DNA of 64,000 nucleotides from Macrocystis pyrifera (taxonomy: Eukaryota > Sar > Phaeophyceae > Laminariales > Laminariaceae), in the NCBI GenBank assembly GCA_031763025.1, contig JASSKH010000010.1:310001-374000 (forward strand), given 5' to 3'. The position numbers were made by a program, and so were the translations under genes. Shown here piece after piece: positions 21,087 through 31,836 of this stretch (within the stretch, counting starts at the first letter, position 1; each line of letters begins with the position of its first letter). Under the pieces are notes generated by a model. That model was given only the letters and a program-made list of their open reading frames with translations, had not been told where the DNA came from and searched no databases.

Positions 21087-21858
21087 GGCATTCCTCGGGA
21101 CACCGGTTCGACTCCGGGACCAAATGCCGCGGGATTCAGGAACTCCGGGATTCTACCGTACTATTAATATTTGAATAGGATATGGTCACCGCGGGACTCC
21201 CCGGGGCGGGATTCAGCCACCACGGGATAAAACGTTTCTTTTTGTACGGGATCTAGTCACGACGGGATTCGACGAATTTGGTTGTGCGGGTTCCGGCCAC
21301 CGCGGTACTCCCCTGGACGGGATGTTTCCTCTTTTTTTTCGCGGCGTTCTACTGAGAGGGGCACGTCTCCGGGAATTTCAATATTTTCTCTCGTTTTTCA
21401 TACGTACCGGTACCAAGTTTACAGTACGAACATTTTTGTTTGTTTCCAAAACAATAGCTAACATAGGGAAAAAAAGACTGACTGACCCGAGCATTGAACA
21501 TGATGCCTGACGCTAGTGCGTGCTCTGGTCATATTTTATAGTGCCTCCTTCTGCGGAGTGGGGATTAGCATTTCCGTTTCTCCGGGATTTAACCTTTCTT
21601 CGTTCACGGGATTCGGGATATCCTGAATTGTGCGGGGCGTGTTTGTGCGGCAACGGATTTTTTGCATTCGCGCGGGACTTGTTTGTGCGGGGACGGGACA
21701 TACACTTTTGCGTGGGCTCGGGAACGGGATATAAGAATTTGCGCGGGATGCGTTTGTGCGGGAGCGGAATTTCACATTTACCACGGTACCACGTCACAAT
21801 TCCGAATCCCGCGCAAATTTGCGGGGTATATCCCGCGGGAGGAATCCCGAGGAATGCC
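21087..21858. mobile_element. Second CGGGA-rich element with inverted ends (copy A)
   Basis: GGCATTCCTCGGGA at the left and TCCCGAGGAATGCC at the right are perfect 14-bp inverted repeats about 770 bp apart. The interior is rich in CGGGA(C/T) like the neighbouring hAT-like element. No clear target duplication, so it may be a relic or a related element cut at its ends. Confidence 0.6.
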
Positions 21859-21892
21859 GTGTTGTTCCTGAGCACTATTTTTCCGTCGCCGG

Positions 21893-22032
21893 AGCGTGAG
21901 AGCGCGAGTTGGCAAAAATCGATGAAAATCGACTAGCAGCGCTGGGAAATCCATGAGAATGCTGAATGAACCTATATTATGCGCGATAAAAAAGAATGGC
22001 ATGTGTATACCGGGGGGGGGGGGGGGGGGGGT
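21893..22032 (+). mobile_element. SINE body relic, 5' half (copy A)
   Basis: Shares with the SINE bodies at 16253-16938 (their minus strand) the blocks GCGTGAGAGCGCGAGTTGGC, ATCGATGAAAATCGAC.AGCAG, GAATGCTGAA...CCTAT, ATGCGCGATAAAAA and GGCA.GT.TACCGGGGG. There is no tRNA head. It runs into a G tract, and the SINE 3' half resumes only at 22829. Copy B is about 61999-62136. Confidence 0.7.
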
Positions 22033-22290
22033 ACTCGATAGGAGAGATGTACTCGATCTCATGCATGGCCGTAGTCGTATGACCATAGACCCTCGCATCC
22101 CTACAATGCCGGGACGGAGCATGTCGGGTTTTCACCGACCAGGCAGACATTGCTTGCACCAAGCGCGAAGCGCCTTGAGGTGTCCGGCGAGTCGCATGAA
22201 GGGTGAGCTGCATCCTACTAAGAACCGCTTGTGAGGCGGACTTCCGTATGGATGACAGCTTCAATGAGTTAGGTTAATTTCCGGTGTAGC
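22013..22290 (+). repeat. Poly(G)-headed 250-bp module 1 (copy A)
   Basis: A run of about 18 G followed by a module with ATGCATGGCCGTAGTCGTAT, then GACCATAGACCCTCGCATCC, a GTCGGGTTTTCACCGAC block, GAGTCGCATGAAGGGTGAGC and GATGACAGCTTC. Module 2 (22551-22800) repeats it with about 10 percent changes. Copy B is 62118-62398. Confidence 0.85.
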
Positions 22291-22550
22291 CACTTCCAGA
22301 GACAGCAATGGGAGTACTATGTAACTGCCTCTTGGGTGTCTTACCTTGAACACTACGTGATACGATCAATTCCCTTGTGCAGAGCAAAGGTTCTTTACCT
22401 CGCACAAAAATGATCTAACTAGACGACCAGCTGTGGGCGACCGCCAAAAAAAAAAAAAAAAAAAAAAAAAAAAACGGTACCCTGGATGTCTAGCTCACGT
22501 AGTGAGCGGCATGTTTTACAGTGTCGTTGCCAACCGACACCAACCCAAAG

Positions 22551-22800
22551 GGGGGGGGGGGGGGGGGGGATTCATGTCATGCATTGCCGTGGTCGTATGA
22601 CCATAGACCCTCGCATCCCTACAAAGCCGGGACGGAGCGTGTCGGGTTTTCACCGACCAGGCAGGCACTGCTTGCACCAAGCACGAAGCACTGTGTAGTG
22701 TTGGGCGAGTCGCATGAAGGGTGAGCTGCATGCATCCTACTGAGAATCGCCTGCCAGGCGGACTTGCACTGGATGACAGCTTCGGTTCGAATAAATTGAT
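22551..22800 (+). repeat. Poly(G)-headed 250-bp module 2 (copy A)
   Basis: Second module after its own run of 18-19 G. The two modules are separated by about 260 bp that include a 30-A run (22446-22474). Head-only fragments of the same module with a C tract on the opposite strand lie at 25278-25332 and 36400-36450. Confidence 0.85.
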
Positions 22801-22828
22801 TTGTTCTACATATCGGGGGGAGGGGGAG

Positions 22829-22960
22829 GTGAAGGAACGGCACCTAACTGTGACCACGGCTTGTCGAGAAGACTGCTGAACGAAGGTGAATCCTCCCAGG
22901 GGTTGATTGAGCTAGAAGCAAGTAGAGCACTAACAGCAGTGATGCCGAGTCACGACAAAA
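22829..22960 (+). mobile_element. SINE body relic, 3' half (copy A)
   Basis: Contains AACGGCACCTAACTGTGACC then ACGGCTTGTCGAGAAGA, matching the 3' part of the SINE body (GGCACCTGTGACCACGGCTT), followed by diverged sequence. With 21893-22032 it flanks an insertion of about 800 bp exactly at the SINE's internal G run. Copy B is 62928-63060. Confidence 0.65.
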
Positions 22961-24700
22961 AAACTGGCGTTGCTTTTGGGAAACAAGCATCACGATCACG
23001 TTATTACGAACGACGTCATGATGCATACGGCGCATGGATACTGAATACATTCATCTCTAGCTTCTCCTACAGCGGTTGCTCCCGCAATGAACGCTGATTG
23101 ATCTGGTCGTGTGCTCATCGGAATCAAACCCTAAGCGCCCTCTACCTCACAAACCACCGATAGATGATAGATGACTTTGGGTGCCAATAATAAACAAAAG
23201 CAGGTCGTCAGGCCTCTCACCTCCGCACATATCTTCGCCTTAAGAAGGCCCTGACCCACTCTGGGAGCTGCGGCATCCTGGTCGGTCGGTCGGGCGGGCG
23301 GGCAGAAGGACGCGAAACAAACAACAAACAACGAATACATATATGATACCTGGTATGCGTAATCCGTAATCGTGCGCATCTAGTACATAATTCGCATTGG
23401 TGGCCCGTGCTACGATAAAGGTACTGTACCTCTTTTTGACAGAATCTTTCTGGCTGATGGGGCTTCTTGAGGGCACTGACAACACTACGAATCTAATATC
23501 GTTGGAATGCCGTTATTACAGTAATGTTCTACCATATTAAATTCGTTGCATACCTAAAGACATTAGATCATCCATCTTGATGTTTTTTGGCCAGTTTTTC
23601 TGTGAAATACCTCAAGAGCTCCTCAAGTGATGAAGGAGTCTCATCCGATTTTTTAGAAAATCAGGAGTTGCCGCTACCGTGTGGAAGAAAGACAACCACA
23701 TCCCTACCATATTGTTGTAATGTTACCTTTTTTGAATGATGCAGAAAGCCCGGTAATTGCCTTGTTACGGATATTGGGATCGTATTGGTAGTACTGTACT
23801 TGGGAGGCGTGTCTTAGATGGGAAATCAGGGGTTCCCGCAAAAGACGAGGCCTTCCATCAGTCTTCCATCGAGCCCTATAAGGAAATTCAGCTGCTCTTG
23901 TTCTATCTCTCTAAGCAATCAAGATACGTGAGTAACAACGAGCACCTGCTCATTAGGCAAACACGAGAGGGACACGCTGTATCCCACCCTGATCTTACTA
24001 TTAATAGTTACAGTGTGCATTGCGGGCATCGTGGTTCGTCTGCAGTGTGGCCAGGTATTACAGCAGCACTATGCTGGGTGTCCACAGTGTGAACAAAACA
24101 GGAGTAGTCTCATCTCGCACAGAACCAGGTGAAATACCAACCAGAGTATCAAATACCAGGTACGTATCCCGGATGGATGCCATATTTTTACAGTGGTCCA
24201 AATACCTGGCATGTTAACTTCGGAACACCTAACCGGTATGATATTATTAACAGTAATACATCGTAGTAGATCCGGCGCCCCCGGTGGTCTAAACCTCACA
24301 GCCGCCGCTACTACTGTCAACCTCGTGAAATTGAGAGTCCCCCCGAGGAGGACTACTGTTTTTTCTTGTTCAATAACTGAGAGCGCCTACGAGTAGTATG
24401 TTGTGTGCGCTTATTCGGCGCGAGTCGACGGGGGAAAGAAAATGCTGAATTCTTCCCGCGATAACAATAAAGGCATGCACCGTAGTGGGGAACGGGGGGG
24501 GGGGGGCGATACCCGCTATGTGACCCCGCATCTGAGAAAGGGGGGAGAGAGGCGGGAGAAGTAGGGCTAATATATACACGGGCTGGGGTTCCTGGTGTAG
24601 TATTGAGACATTGGAACGAGAAAAAAAACAGACCACGTCGTACGTACGTATGTTTCACACGATGGACAGATCAACTCACCATGAGCTCTGATCTAATAAA
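22960..24700. other. Anonymous sequence right of the SINE relic
   Basis: No gene supported. It contains TACCTGGTA at 23347, a GGTCGGTCGGGCGGGCGGGC short repeat at 23280-23305, ACTATTAATAGT at 23997, TACCAGGTA at 24154 and a G tract at 24494-24507. Copy B matches to the window end (63060-64000). Confidence 0.5.
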
Positions 24701-24981
24701 ATCGGGATAGAGTGAATGACGTCTATCTATTCATGCGCACCGCGGGTGAGCTATAGGAGAGCTATTTTTAGCTCTTCTGCACACATTTCCCGAAGGTGAG
24801 CTATATGTAAGAGCTGCATGAGCTATCGCATGTTCGCCGGGGGTGAGCTACTATTTGACAGCTCTTCCACGCATGTTTGCCGGGGGTGAGCTATATGGGA
24901 GGTATGATTGCTCTTCTACACATAGTTCCCCGCGGGTGGCCGTAAGAGCTACAAGGTGCTGGTATGGGATAGCTCTTATTG

Positions 24982-25080
24982 CGGGGCACCATAGTAAATA
25001 GGACCTACGGTACACACAAAAACCTATATATTTACCTATTTTTACCAACAACGTTTGGTCCTATTTATTATGGCCTCCCG
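24982..25080. mobile_element. Diverged relative of the 100-bp MITE
   Basis: Left end CGGGGCACCATAGTAAATAG and right end CTATTTATTATGGCCTCCCG form imperfect inverted repeats, with the same GGACC/GGTCC inner arms and AAAAACCTATATATTTACC-like core as the element at 15910. TA follows the right end. An older insertion of the same family. Confidence 0.7.
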
Positions 25081-25277
25081 TAATAGACATCGAACCTAGC
25101 ATTTTTTTGAGGTGTGTTCTGGGCACGAATGGGGACCGGAAGTTCCTTTTTATTTTCACGGTTCTGTTCGGCATCACTCTGATTCTGTTCGAGATTCATC
25201 TGTGAGAGGGGAACAGGGGACACTTTTTGATTGACCTTTCATACCAACAAGAGCCCCCCCCCCCTATTAATAGAACA

Positions 25278-25332
25278 TCATACGACTACGGCCATGCATG
25301 ATATCGAGTACACCCCCCCCCCCCCCCCCCCC
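25278..25332 (-). repeat. Head fragment of the poly(G) module
   Basis: On the minus strand a run of about 20 G is followed by TGTACTCGATATCATGCATG then GCCGTAGTCGTATGATG, the start of the modules at 22013 and 22551. It ends next to CTATTAATAG (25264). Confidence 0.75.
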
Positions 25333-25339
25333 TCCCTAG

Positions 25340-25575
25340 AGCATCACAACTGTCGGGGGCAGCAGCTCTTGCGGCACCACGACCGCGAACGATACCGACA
25401 GCGACGGGTAACCTGTGGCTCCCACAATCCAGGCGATGGATGTGGACGATGACGCCGCCGCTCGACAGGCGCGGATCATTGCAGTACATTTACGTTTTCA
25501 ACCCAGCGCGAGTGTCGGTCATCATCATCATATCTATGTCTCTTGAAGCTGGGCTATACAACGGTACCACTTGTA
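25340..25575 (+). CDS. Possible exon, strand and frame unresolved
   Basis: A GC-rich stretch open in several frames. One plus-strand reading after a CACAATCCAG acceptor-like site (ending about 25432) gives AMDVDDDAAARQARIIAVHL and ends at TGA near 25545. Another plus frame is open from about 25350 to TGA at 25578. The minus strand has a 67-codon frame. No clear choice. Confidence 0.2.
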
Positions 25576-26948
25576 TCTGAGCTACTGTACATCATCTACA
25601 CAGTGTTTTTCCGGGCGTAAAGCTACCAATATGGGAGATAATTCTTCTGCAAATGTTTCCGCAGGTTGAGTCAGGGGTCCACGAAAAAGAATCCCGGCAC
25701 CTCACTACCCATTTTTGAGACCCAGACAAGGGGGGAATACGAAAACCTTGTAAAATACGTACAAATATAAGGGGGGGGGGAAACCTCTTTTCGGCACTTC
25801 GTCCAGAAATCCCAACCCGCTTTGACCCACTGGTTTGTTTTTCGTTTGACATTGGGAAGGAGTACTTTTTGTCGAGCACCCTTCGGTGAACCATAGGAGC
25901 TCCACGATACGAGCTATAGAGTGTCACATGTGTGCCGGATGCGAGCTGTACAAGGTACGAGATACAGCAGTCTACTGTAATAGTACTTGGTAGCTCTTCT
26001 ACACATACATACATACATGCATGCATGAATGGTTGCCGGCGATTCCTGTATGTATGTAGCTTTGATCGTACAGCAGACAGCTCTTCTTCTGCGAATGAAT
26101 GTATCCTGCGGGTGTGGGGCTGTAGGAGACATCTGGTATGCACGTAGCTCGTCTAAAAGCATGTTTTGCAGGGGGTGAGCTCTACCTGGATACAGATGAG
26201 TTCACTCACATGACCTGTCCGCCTGTCCGACGTGTGCGTGTTTTTTTCCAAGCTGAAGGCGAAACCGCCCAACAGACCCTTTACGTATCTTGCGTTGCTA
26301 TTAATATTAATAGAGTACTTGCGTGACTCGCTTGTGGTGAATGAACCGTATCAACGAGCTGTGGGACTTCGATTTTTACCATGCAACGAACCGCAGCATT
26401 CCTCCACTGCTATGTAGTGGAGGTCTGTCTGTCTGTCTATCTGTGGCATGGCTATCTTCCGGCACAACACGCTACTGCTGCTGCTGCTGCTATGATACGA
26501 CTACGACTACACGACTACGTGCGAGCTGCTCTGATCAGGAACGATGGCTGTGCTGTGCAGTACCACTATGGACGGAATTGTAAGGCCCATTTAGTATTTA
26601 TATTAGTTTGTCAACGATCCTTATGTTTTCGTCCAAAGTGATAATTGAAGCATGCAACGTGATTTTTGCCCGTCGAGAAGCAACGATCGCCACATCACGC
26701 ATGTATGTATAACAAGAGGCCAAAAGTATCAAAAGCGCATGGAAACGGGTGCCCGGCGTCGTGAAGATTGACTCGCACAGCGCCAGCCCGTACGTACTGC
26801 TGATGTATGCTGCCATTCTTGAGTCGATCCACCACCAACCAGCCAGTCCCGTGATCTCATCAACACCACCAACTCTAGGTAGGTACTGCTGTACCTGGTA
26901 TCATACCTCGTTTGCTTTCCGAAATACAGACACATGGCAGTGTGCCTA

Positions 26949-27048
26949 NNNNNNNNNNNNNNNNNNNNNNNNNNNNNNNNNNNNNNNNNNNNNNNNNNNN
27001 NNNNNNNNNNNNNNNNNNNNNNNNNNNNNNNNNNNNNNNNNNNNNNNN
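26949..27048. other. Assembly gap (100 N)
   Basis: Exactly 100 undetermined bases, a conventional placeholder length for a scaffold join. Everything to the left (including copy A) and everything to the right (including copy B) therefore belongs to different contigs, and their order and distance rest on scaffolding alone. Confidence 1.
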
Positions 27049-27496
27049 AATTTGTTGAATTAAACAAAGAGGTTGAGAAATAACAAAATTATATACGTTA
27101 GATTTTCTCAGAGGAAAATAACTGAAAGCAATGCTGCAAAATGGTCTTTGAGAAATGGTTCAAAATGGGGGGACACAAAATCGTGTATTTTCAACCATAT
27201 TTAAATTGGAAAATCGTTAAAAAAAAACGCCGAACGCAGTACGTCGTCCAAAAGTCCGAACGGCCACCCGCGCTTAGGCTCCGTGGCATGCCAAGACGCT
27301 ATGATACGTACTGCAAGTACGGTGCTACTGCGGCACAGATGCACTACATGTCTGCCTTAAGAAGCTCGACCAGCCGCACACGTGTGTCTCCTCGTGCGCA
27401 TTACACGCCGATGTCTCCTCTTGTGCGATACAACCACCATGCGATGACGTTTCACATGTTCCCTCACCATTTCGACCGCCGCTTTCTGTTGGACAG

Positions 27497-28020
27497 CACC
27501 ACGCTTTGCACGACGGGTGGTGTCGATGCCGTCGGCCTCGATGCAGCACCTTCGGTCCCGGTTGCTGAATCAATAACTAGCACGGAGAAGGACCGGGAGG
27601 GTACCGGTACGCGACCAGAGCCAGACCCAGACAACGAGCAAGGTGGGGCAGCGGCCACGACGCCAGAGGCGGCGATGGGGCCCGTGGGGTTGGCCTCGCC
27701 AAAGGCTGCCGATGCAGCCGGTACCGAGGGCAGGGAACACGGGGGGTACCGGTATGGGACCGGAGCCAGAGCCGGACGGCGAACAAGGTGGGGCGGCGGC
27801 CGCGACGCCAGAGGTGGCGATGGGGCCCGTGGGGTTGACCTCGCCAAAGGCTGCCGATGCAGCCGGTACCGAGGGCAGGAACACGTGGGGTACCGGTATG
27901 GGACCGGAGCCAGAGAAGGATGACGAACAAGGTGGGGCGGCGGCCGCGACGCCAGAGGTGGCGATGGGGCCCGTGGGGTTGACCTCGCCCGAGCCGCGGG
28001 TCGAAGCTAGCGGTTGCTGA
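27497..28020 (+). CDS. Candidate terminal exon with a 48-residue repeat
   Basis: A CTTTCTGTTGGACAG acceptor-like site precedes 27497. The frame reads TTLCTTGGVDAVGLDAAPSV, PVAESITSTEKDREGTG, and then three copies of a 48-residue repeat (144 bp, starting about 27602, 27747 and 27891): GTGMGPEPEPDGEQGGAAAA, TPEVAMGPVGLTSP, KAADAAGTEGR. It ends EPRVEASGC and TGA at 28020. One extra G near 27733 (AGGGAAC against AGGAAC in the next repeat) shifts the frame after repeat 1, probably a homopolymer error or a true pseudogene lesion. The minus strand is also open with a Pro/Ala-rich repeat, so strand is not certain. No family is recognised. Confidence 0.4.
27602..28000 (+). repeat. 144-bp minisatellite, nearly three copies
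   Basis: Direct repeats starting TACCGGTA at 27602, 27747 and 27891. The spacing is 145 and then 144 bp, and 144 is 48 codons. The third copy is incomplete. GC-rich and probably within coding sequence. Confidence 0.93.
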
Positions 28021-28122
28021 GGCATCAGCTTCGGTTTTTGCTGTCTCTACCGTCGGCCAATGGGAGTGCAGCAGAGGGGCGGAGAGCATTCGGGAGCAGG
28101 TTTATGTGGAGTAGAAGATTAG

Positions 28123-28511
28123 CGATGAGGTTCTCACGTTTAGCGGTGCCGACGAGTTTTCCAGTTGCGCGGCCGTTTCGTTATCGGGTATCTGGTGCGC
28201 CATCATTGAAGAGTGAACAACGATTCCGTAGTAGTGAGCAACGCCGTATAGTACACATCTACACTGCTCGCACCGCGCATCCCTCCATCCTTCACCCTAC
28301 GCTGTCCGAACGCGAATTTCGCCTTGTGCATCGTGCGCACCTGGGACAGAACTGGGGAGAGCCTTCGCCAGGCTTGCCCGCTTGGAGGGGCGTCACTTCA
28401 TGGTTTGGGTTGGAGAAACGTGCCAGGGCGTACCAGCGTGTACCGTATATCGTTTGTCGAGTGCTCACAACCTATGGCCGAGTAAGTAATGCCATCCGGA
28501 GCCTGCCTTAG
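28123..28511 (+). CDS. Possible ORF after the repeat exon
   Basis: Plus-strand open frame from an internal ATG (MRFSRLAVPTSFPVARPFRY) to TAG at 28511, about 129 codons, basic and without recognisable motifs. It could be the 3' part of the preceding locus or chance. Confidence 0.18.
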
Positions 28512-29029
28512 GGCCTTTCGCATCGAACAGTTTTTTTCCCCCTGGCCTTCCTTTTTTTGGCGTCAAGAAAAGCAGGAAAAAAAAGCGGGAACTTTTTCCC
28601 AACTCAGGGAAATTAGCAGAGAGCATTAAATCAGGAACGCATACGCAGCATTCTTCTTTCGAGGAAAACAAAACAGAAAACTCAGGAAAGTCAGCAATTG
28701 TACGACAACAGAGCATTCGATACTTGTGGGCCTTGTAGTTGCAGGAGGTGTCCAGGAAGCAGGGCGGACTCAGCGACGCCGGGCGTACATGCGACGATTA
28801 CCCCATACAAAAACCTCCGGAATGACGCACATTGAGGGGCCCCTTCGGTCAAAAAACAAAAAAAAGTGCTGGGAAAAGTGTAATGCTTTTCTTTTCAGCG
28901 CAATACTATTTCCGGTATAATACCGACAATTCATTATCCCCTACCGAAAACTACACCCATCATTCCAATACTAAGTCTCGGACTAGGTCCCTAGAGACAC
29001 TTTAAGAGAACCTATACGGCAGACTACCT

Positions 29030-29364
29030 CTTTTTTTATCTGGCGGATAATCGATCCCACGCTCAATTCATCACGAAAACCGCCTCACAGACAGGAAAAG
29101 CACATTCGCAGGAGACTCACTACGAACCGATAACGGCATTACTGCATTACAATGCCCAGGACTCGCGCTCTCTTTGTATACACGGTAAGGCAACTATGGC
29201 AGGGTTTATTTTTGCCTCGAGTACGCGATCGCTCCCACGCACTCGCCATCACCAAGACCGCCTCGCAGACAGGAACGCCCAAGTCTTTTTACGTTTTCTT
29301 GGCCATGAGGCGTTTTTCGTGATGAAGAGTGCGTGGGAGCGATCATCTGCCAGAGATGCAAAAA
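29030..29364. repeat. Hairpin (foldback) MITE-like element and a third arm
   Basis: Arms at about 29208-29268 and 29308-29364 are inverted copies: both contain GATCGCTCCCACGCACTC followed by CATCAC and a C(A)AGACCGCCTC or GAAAAACGCCTC end. A third, direct arm lies at 29030-29090 (GATCCCACGCTCAATTCATC, then ACGAAAACCGCCTC). No coding capacity; a foldback element of about 160 bp with an older partial neighbour. Confidence 0.65.
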
Positions 29365-29637
29365 CTTAGCTTGTCATATATGTGGGCATTCCTAAAGCAT
29401 ACTGTATTTGGGGAGCTAGCCCGAGGAGGGTTGGTCTTGAAGTAGTGACATTTTTGGCAGGGAGTCATGAAATGTGCTTACATTACCAGAAATAACATTG
29501 CAGAGGTAGCATAACCTGTTAAAAAATATTTTCGGAGACATGAGCATTTTTTTTGTGTTTTGACCGAAGTGCAGTGTTGTCGACCGAAAACGGAAATGGC
29601 TCTGTCGGTTTATCGTTTTTTTTTTTTTGTCGAAAAT

Positions 29638-29661
29638 GTCGGTCGGTCGGTCGGTCGGTCG
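29638..29661 (+). repeat. GGTC/CGGT microsatellite
   Basis: Six tandem CGGT units inside a T-rich region (a 10-T run at 29619-29628). Confidence 0.9.
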
Positions 29662-29930
29662 GGTCAATAAAAAACGAGGAGGGTCGATGGCCCAAACGAC
29701 GACGAGCCAAAACAAAAATGAAAAATGTTATGTGCTCGAGCGCAGCAGACGGTATCGACGGCGTCTTGTAGATAGAGTACCAATATTGCCGATAGCATCA
29801 CACCGCGCCTAAGGCCTCGGTCCCTCTCTCTGCCCTCGCTCTGCCCTTACCCTGTGCGGCGCATCCAGGACGGCGATGGAAGATCGCTTCGACGATGCTG
29901 AGAACGACCTTTGAGGCCGAAGGAACTCAC

Positions 29931-30125
29931 CCCCCCCAGCCTGGTCAATGCTTCTATGCCGATGTGGAGCTGCATCCAAAAAGCTCTCGACAAGAGCGAC
30001 CACCCGCCGTCTCCGTCTTGACGGATCCTTCTTGTCGAAGAGGACGCACTCTGCCGTGAGATAGGAAGGGAACTGCCGGGGGGGCATGTGGTCCAGTAGT
30101 ATCAGCCATAGTTGGCGGCAGGCAT
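29931..30125 (-). CDS. Candidate internal exon, arginine-rich
   Basis: Minus-strand block of 195 nt from ATCGCCCCCAG to a consensus GTGAGT donor after a G run. With two leading bases it reads ACRQLWLILLDHMPPRQFPS, YLTAECVLFDKKDPSRRRRR, VVALVESFLDAAPHRHRSID, then QAGG. The regular hydrophobic pattern around a basic RRRRR cluster suggests a helical soluble domain; no family is recognised. Unspliced, the frame continues to TAG at 29809. It is isolated: no neighbouring exon of matching phase was found. Confidence 0.45.
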
Positions 30126-30572
30126 CTGGGGGCGATGTGTTTCTTACCCGCGATAGAGCTCCCTCCGTCCGCTACTAGGCGGCACCCGAGAGGGGGCGCA
30201 CCGGGCGAAATTACCTGTCACTCCTGAGTCAAGCACTCAAAACATGCATGCATGTCTCTGTTCCTGTGGCGTGCGGATTGGGGGGGGGGGGGTTATACGT
30301 GTGTCTCTATTTCTATTTTTTTTTCGGATTGTGGGGAGGGGGGACGGGGTTCATGGTAGCCGAGGGAGATACTAGTGGATACTTATGGAGCACGGAGGGG
30401 ACTCTATATGCGCTGCGTGCTGTCACCACTATGGAACCGCATGCTGTCGTCGCCTGCCGAGGCTGCAGCGTTTGTCTAGAGGGCAGAGGCACGACGTGCA
30501 CAGTTGTGCGGGGCTTGCACAGGCTGAGTTAACGAGAGGGCGCCGCCCCAGCTGCCGTTTAATTCCTGGAAG

Positions 30573-30851
30573 ATGGGTGAAGCAATCCTTCGACAACGCT
30601 TTGTTTGCACCTGGTACCAGGAATTCTCGGGAACATTTTTTTTTCTAATAGTAGTGCTGTCTCGTGGCGGCTGTTCCATGGTTTTGAAAGGCGAGGACAG
30701 GATTATCGCCGGTATGGTATACTATGCAGTGCTTTTGGTTTTGGAGCGGAGGTTTTATATGGGTGTTGGGGAGGAAAATGATTTGCAGGAAAAATTGGTC
30801 TCAAGAGGAAGGATATTGCTCGCCCGCAATGCTGTTTGTTTTTCAAACTGA
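30573..30851 (+). CDS. Possible small ORF, 92 codons
   Basis: ATG-to-TGA frame: MGEAILRQRFVCTWYQEFSG, a hydrophobic TFFFLIVVL, then MVLKGEDRIIAGMVYYAVLL and a charged end. It includes the palindrome CTGGTACCAG. There is no neighbour or splice evidence. Confidence 0.22.
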   Translation: MGEAILRQRFVCTWYQEFSGTFFFLIVVLSRGGCSMVLKGEDRIIAGMVYYAVLLVLERRFYMGVGEENDLQEKLVSRGRILLARNAVCFSN

Positions 30852-31264
30852 CGGAATGGAAGGGATGGAAGGGATGGTACCCGTTTTGGCGAGACACCCT
30901 CGATGACCTCTGGGCATCACGCAGATCCTCTCTCGTAGGCGGTACCCAGGTACTATGATACGCATGACATTAATAGGTATGTTTTGTTTTCGTTTTGGAG
31001 GGAGGTAATGCCTCTTCGCCCGCACACCCTTTGATCGTTTTTGTCTTGGAGAGGAGAGGAGGGGAGACGGCTCCGGCCCGTTGTGTTTGTTTTGTCGGGA
31101 TGGATGGGATGGAAGGTAGAGGTCTCCCCCACGCCACGAGCTCACCTCTGCGAAAAGGTCAGGCCGAGAAGAGAAGAGCCCGAAGGCTTAGGCATCTCGC
31201 CAACCGCTTTCTCCACTTTTATGTTTCGACAAAGGGAATGTAGCTGCTGTATTTGTATGCATTT

Positions 31265-31545
31265 TGCTTGAACTCTTTGCATTTTGTTACGTTTCGCTGA
31301 ATCTTTACAGGCAGTTTGTTGCGTATTGTTGTTGTTTTATAGTTTTTTTTGGCGTTTTTTCTCTTTCTTTTTATCATCTGCTGTGATATTTCTTGTTACA
31401 TCATGTTCAATTGTTGCATTTTGTTGGTGGTTGGGTCTCGTTTGACCTTTGCATTTTGTTGCATTTAGCCAGGCAGCTTGTTGCGAATTGTTGCATTTTT
31501 TCTTTGTTATTTTTGTATTTCGATAATTTTGTGTTTACATGTTCT
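31265..31545 (+). repeat. T-rich degenerate repeat (TTGTTGCATTTTG)
   Basis: Low-complexity stretch where TTTGCATTTTGTTGC and AGGCAG(T/C)TTGTTGCG recur with variation. No gene seen. Confidence 0.75.
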
Positions 31546-31836
31546 GTTCTGTTGTGCTGTGTCTTACTCATTAGACTACGCGGGTGTGCCTTTTAGTAGA
31601 TGCAGCGCGTAGTACATACCAGGTACGTGTATATGAAGTATGTATCCAGATGTATCAGGCGAAATATACTCTGTAATATCGCTTTGCTGTGTTTGCCGCT
31701 CTGCCATGCCGCGCTCCGGTTGGATAAACGGAGCACTCGGCACACCAGCAACAAGCGGCGCTGCCTGGAGTTTTTGCGGGGCAAGGTCGTTTATTTTGGT
31801 GGACAGATTCGTCACGTAAGGCCGGTGCAGGGCGAA

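Larger units (their letters stand above)
1..23900 (+). repeat. Large direct duplication, copy A
   Basis: This segment matches copy B (about 40465 to the window end) in the same order and orientation, with only scattered substitutions and small indels. The offset is about 40760-40767 up to 16.2 kb and about 40100 after it, because copy A carries an extra SINE pair at 16253-16938. Other differences are a 4-bp duplication near 6370, a replaced stretch near 10638, an 8-bp insertion near 18470 and homopolymer length changes. Copy A starts at or before the window edge, inside the 1.57-kb array. Its match to B can be followed only to about 23900, because B runs off the window there. Confidence 0.97.
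24735..26190 (+). repeat. Degenerate GAGCTCTTC-type repeats
   Basis: Two clusters (24735-24985 and 25600-26190) of a diverged unit of about 60 bp: GCATGTTTGCCGGGGGTGAG, then CTATATGG, then AGCTCTTCTAC. Copies vary greatly in length. A MITE relative (24982-25080) and a C-tract fragment sit between the clusters. Confidence 0.6.
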
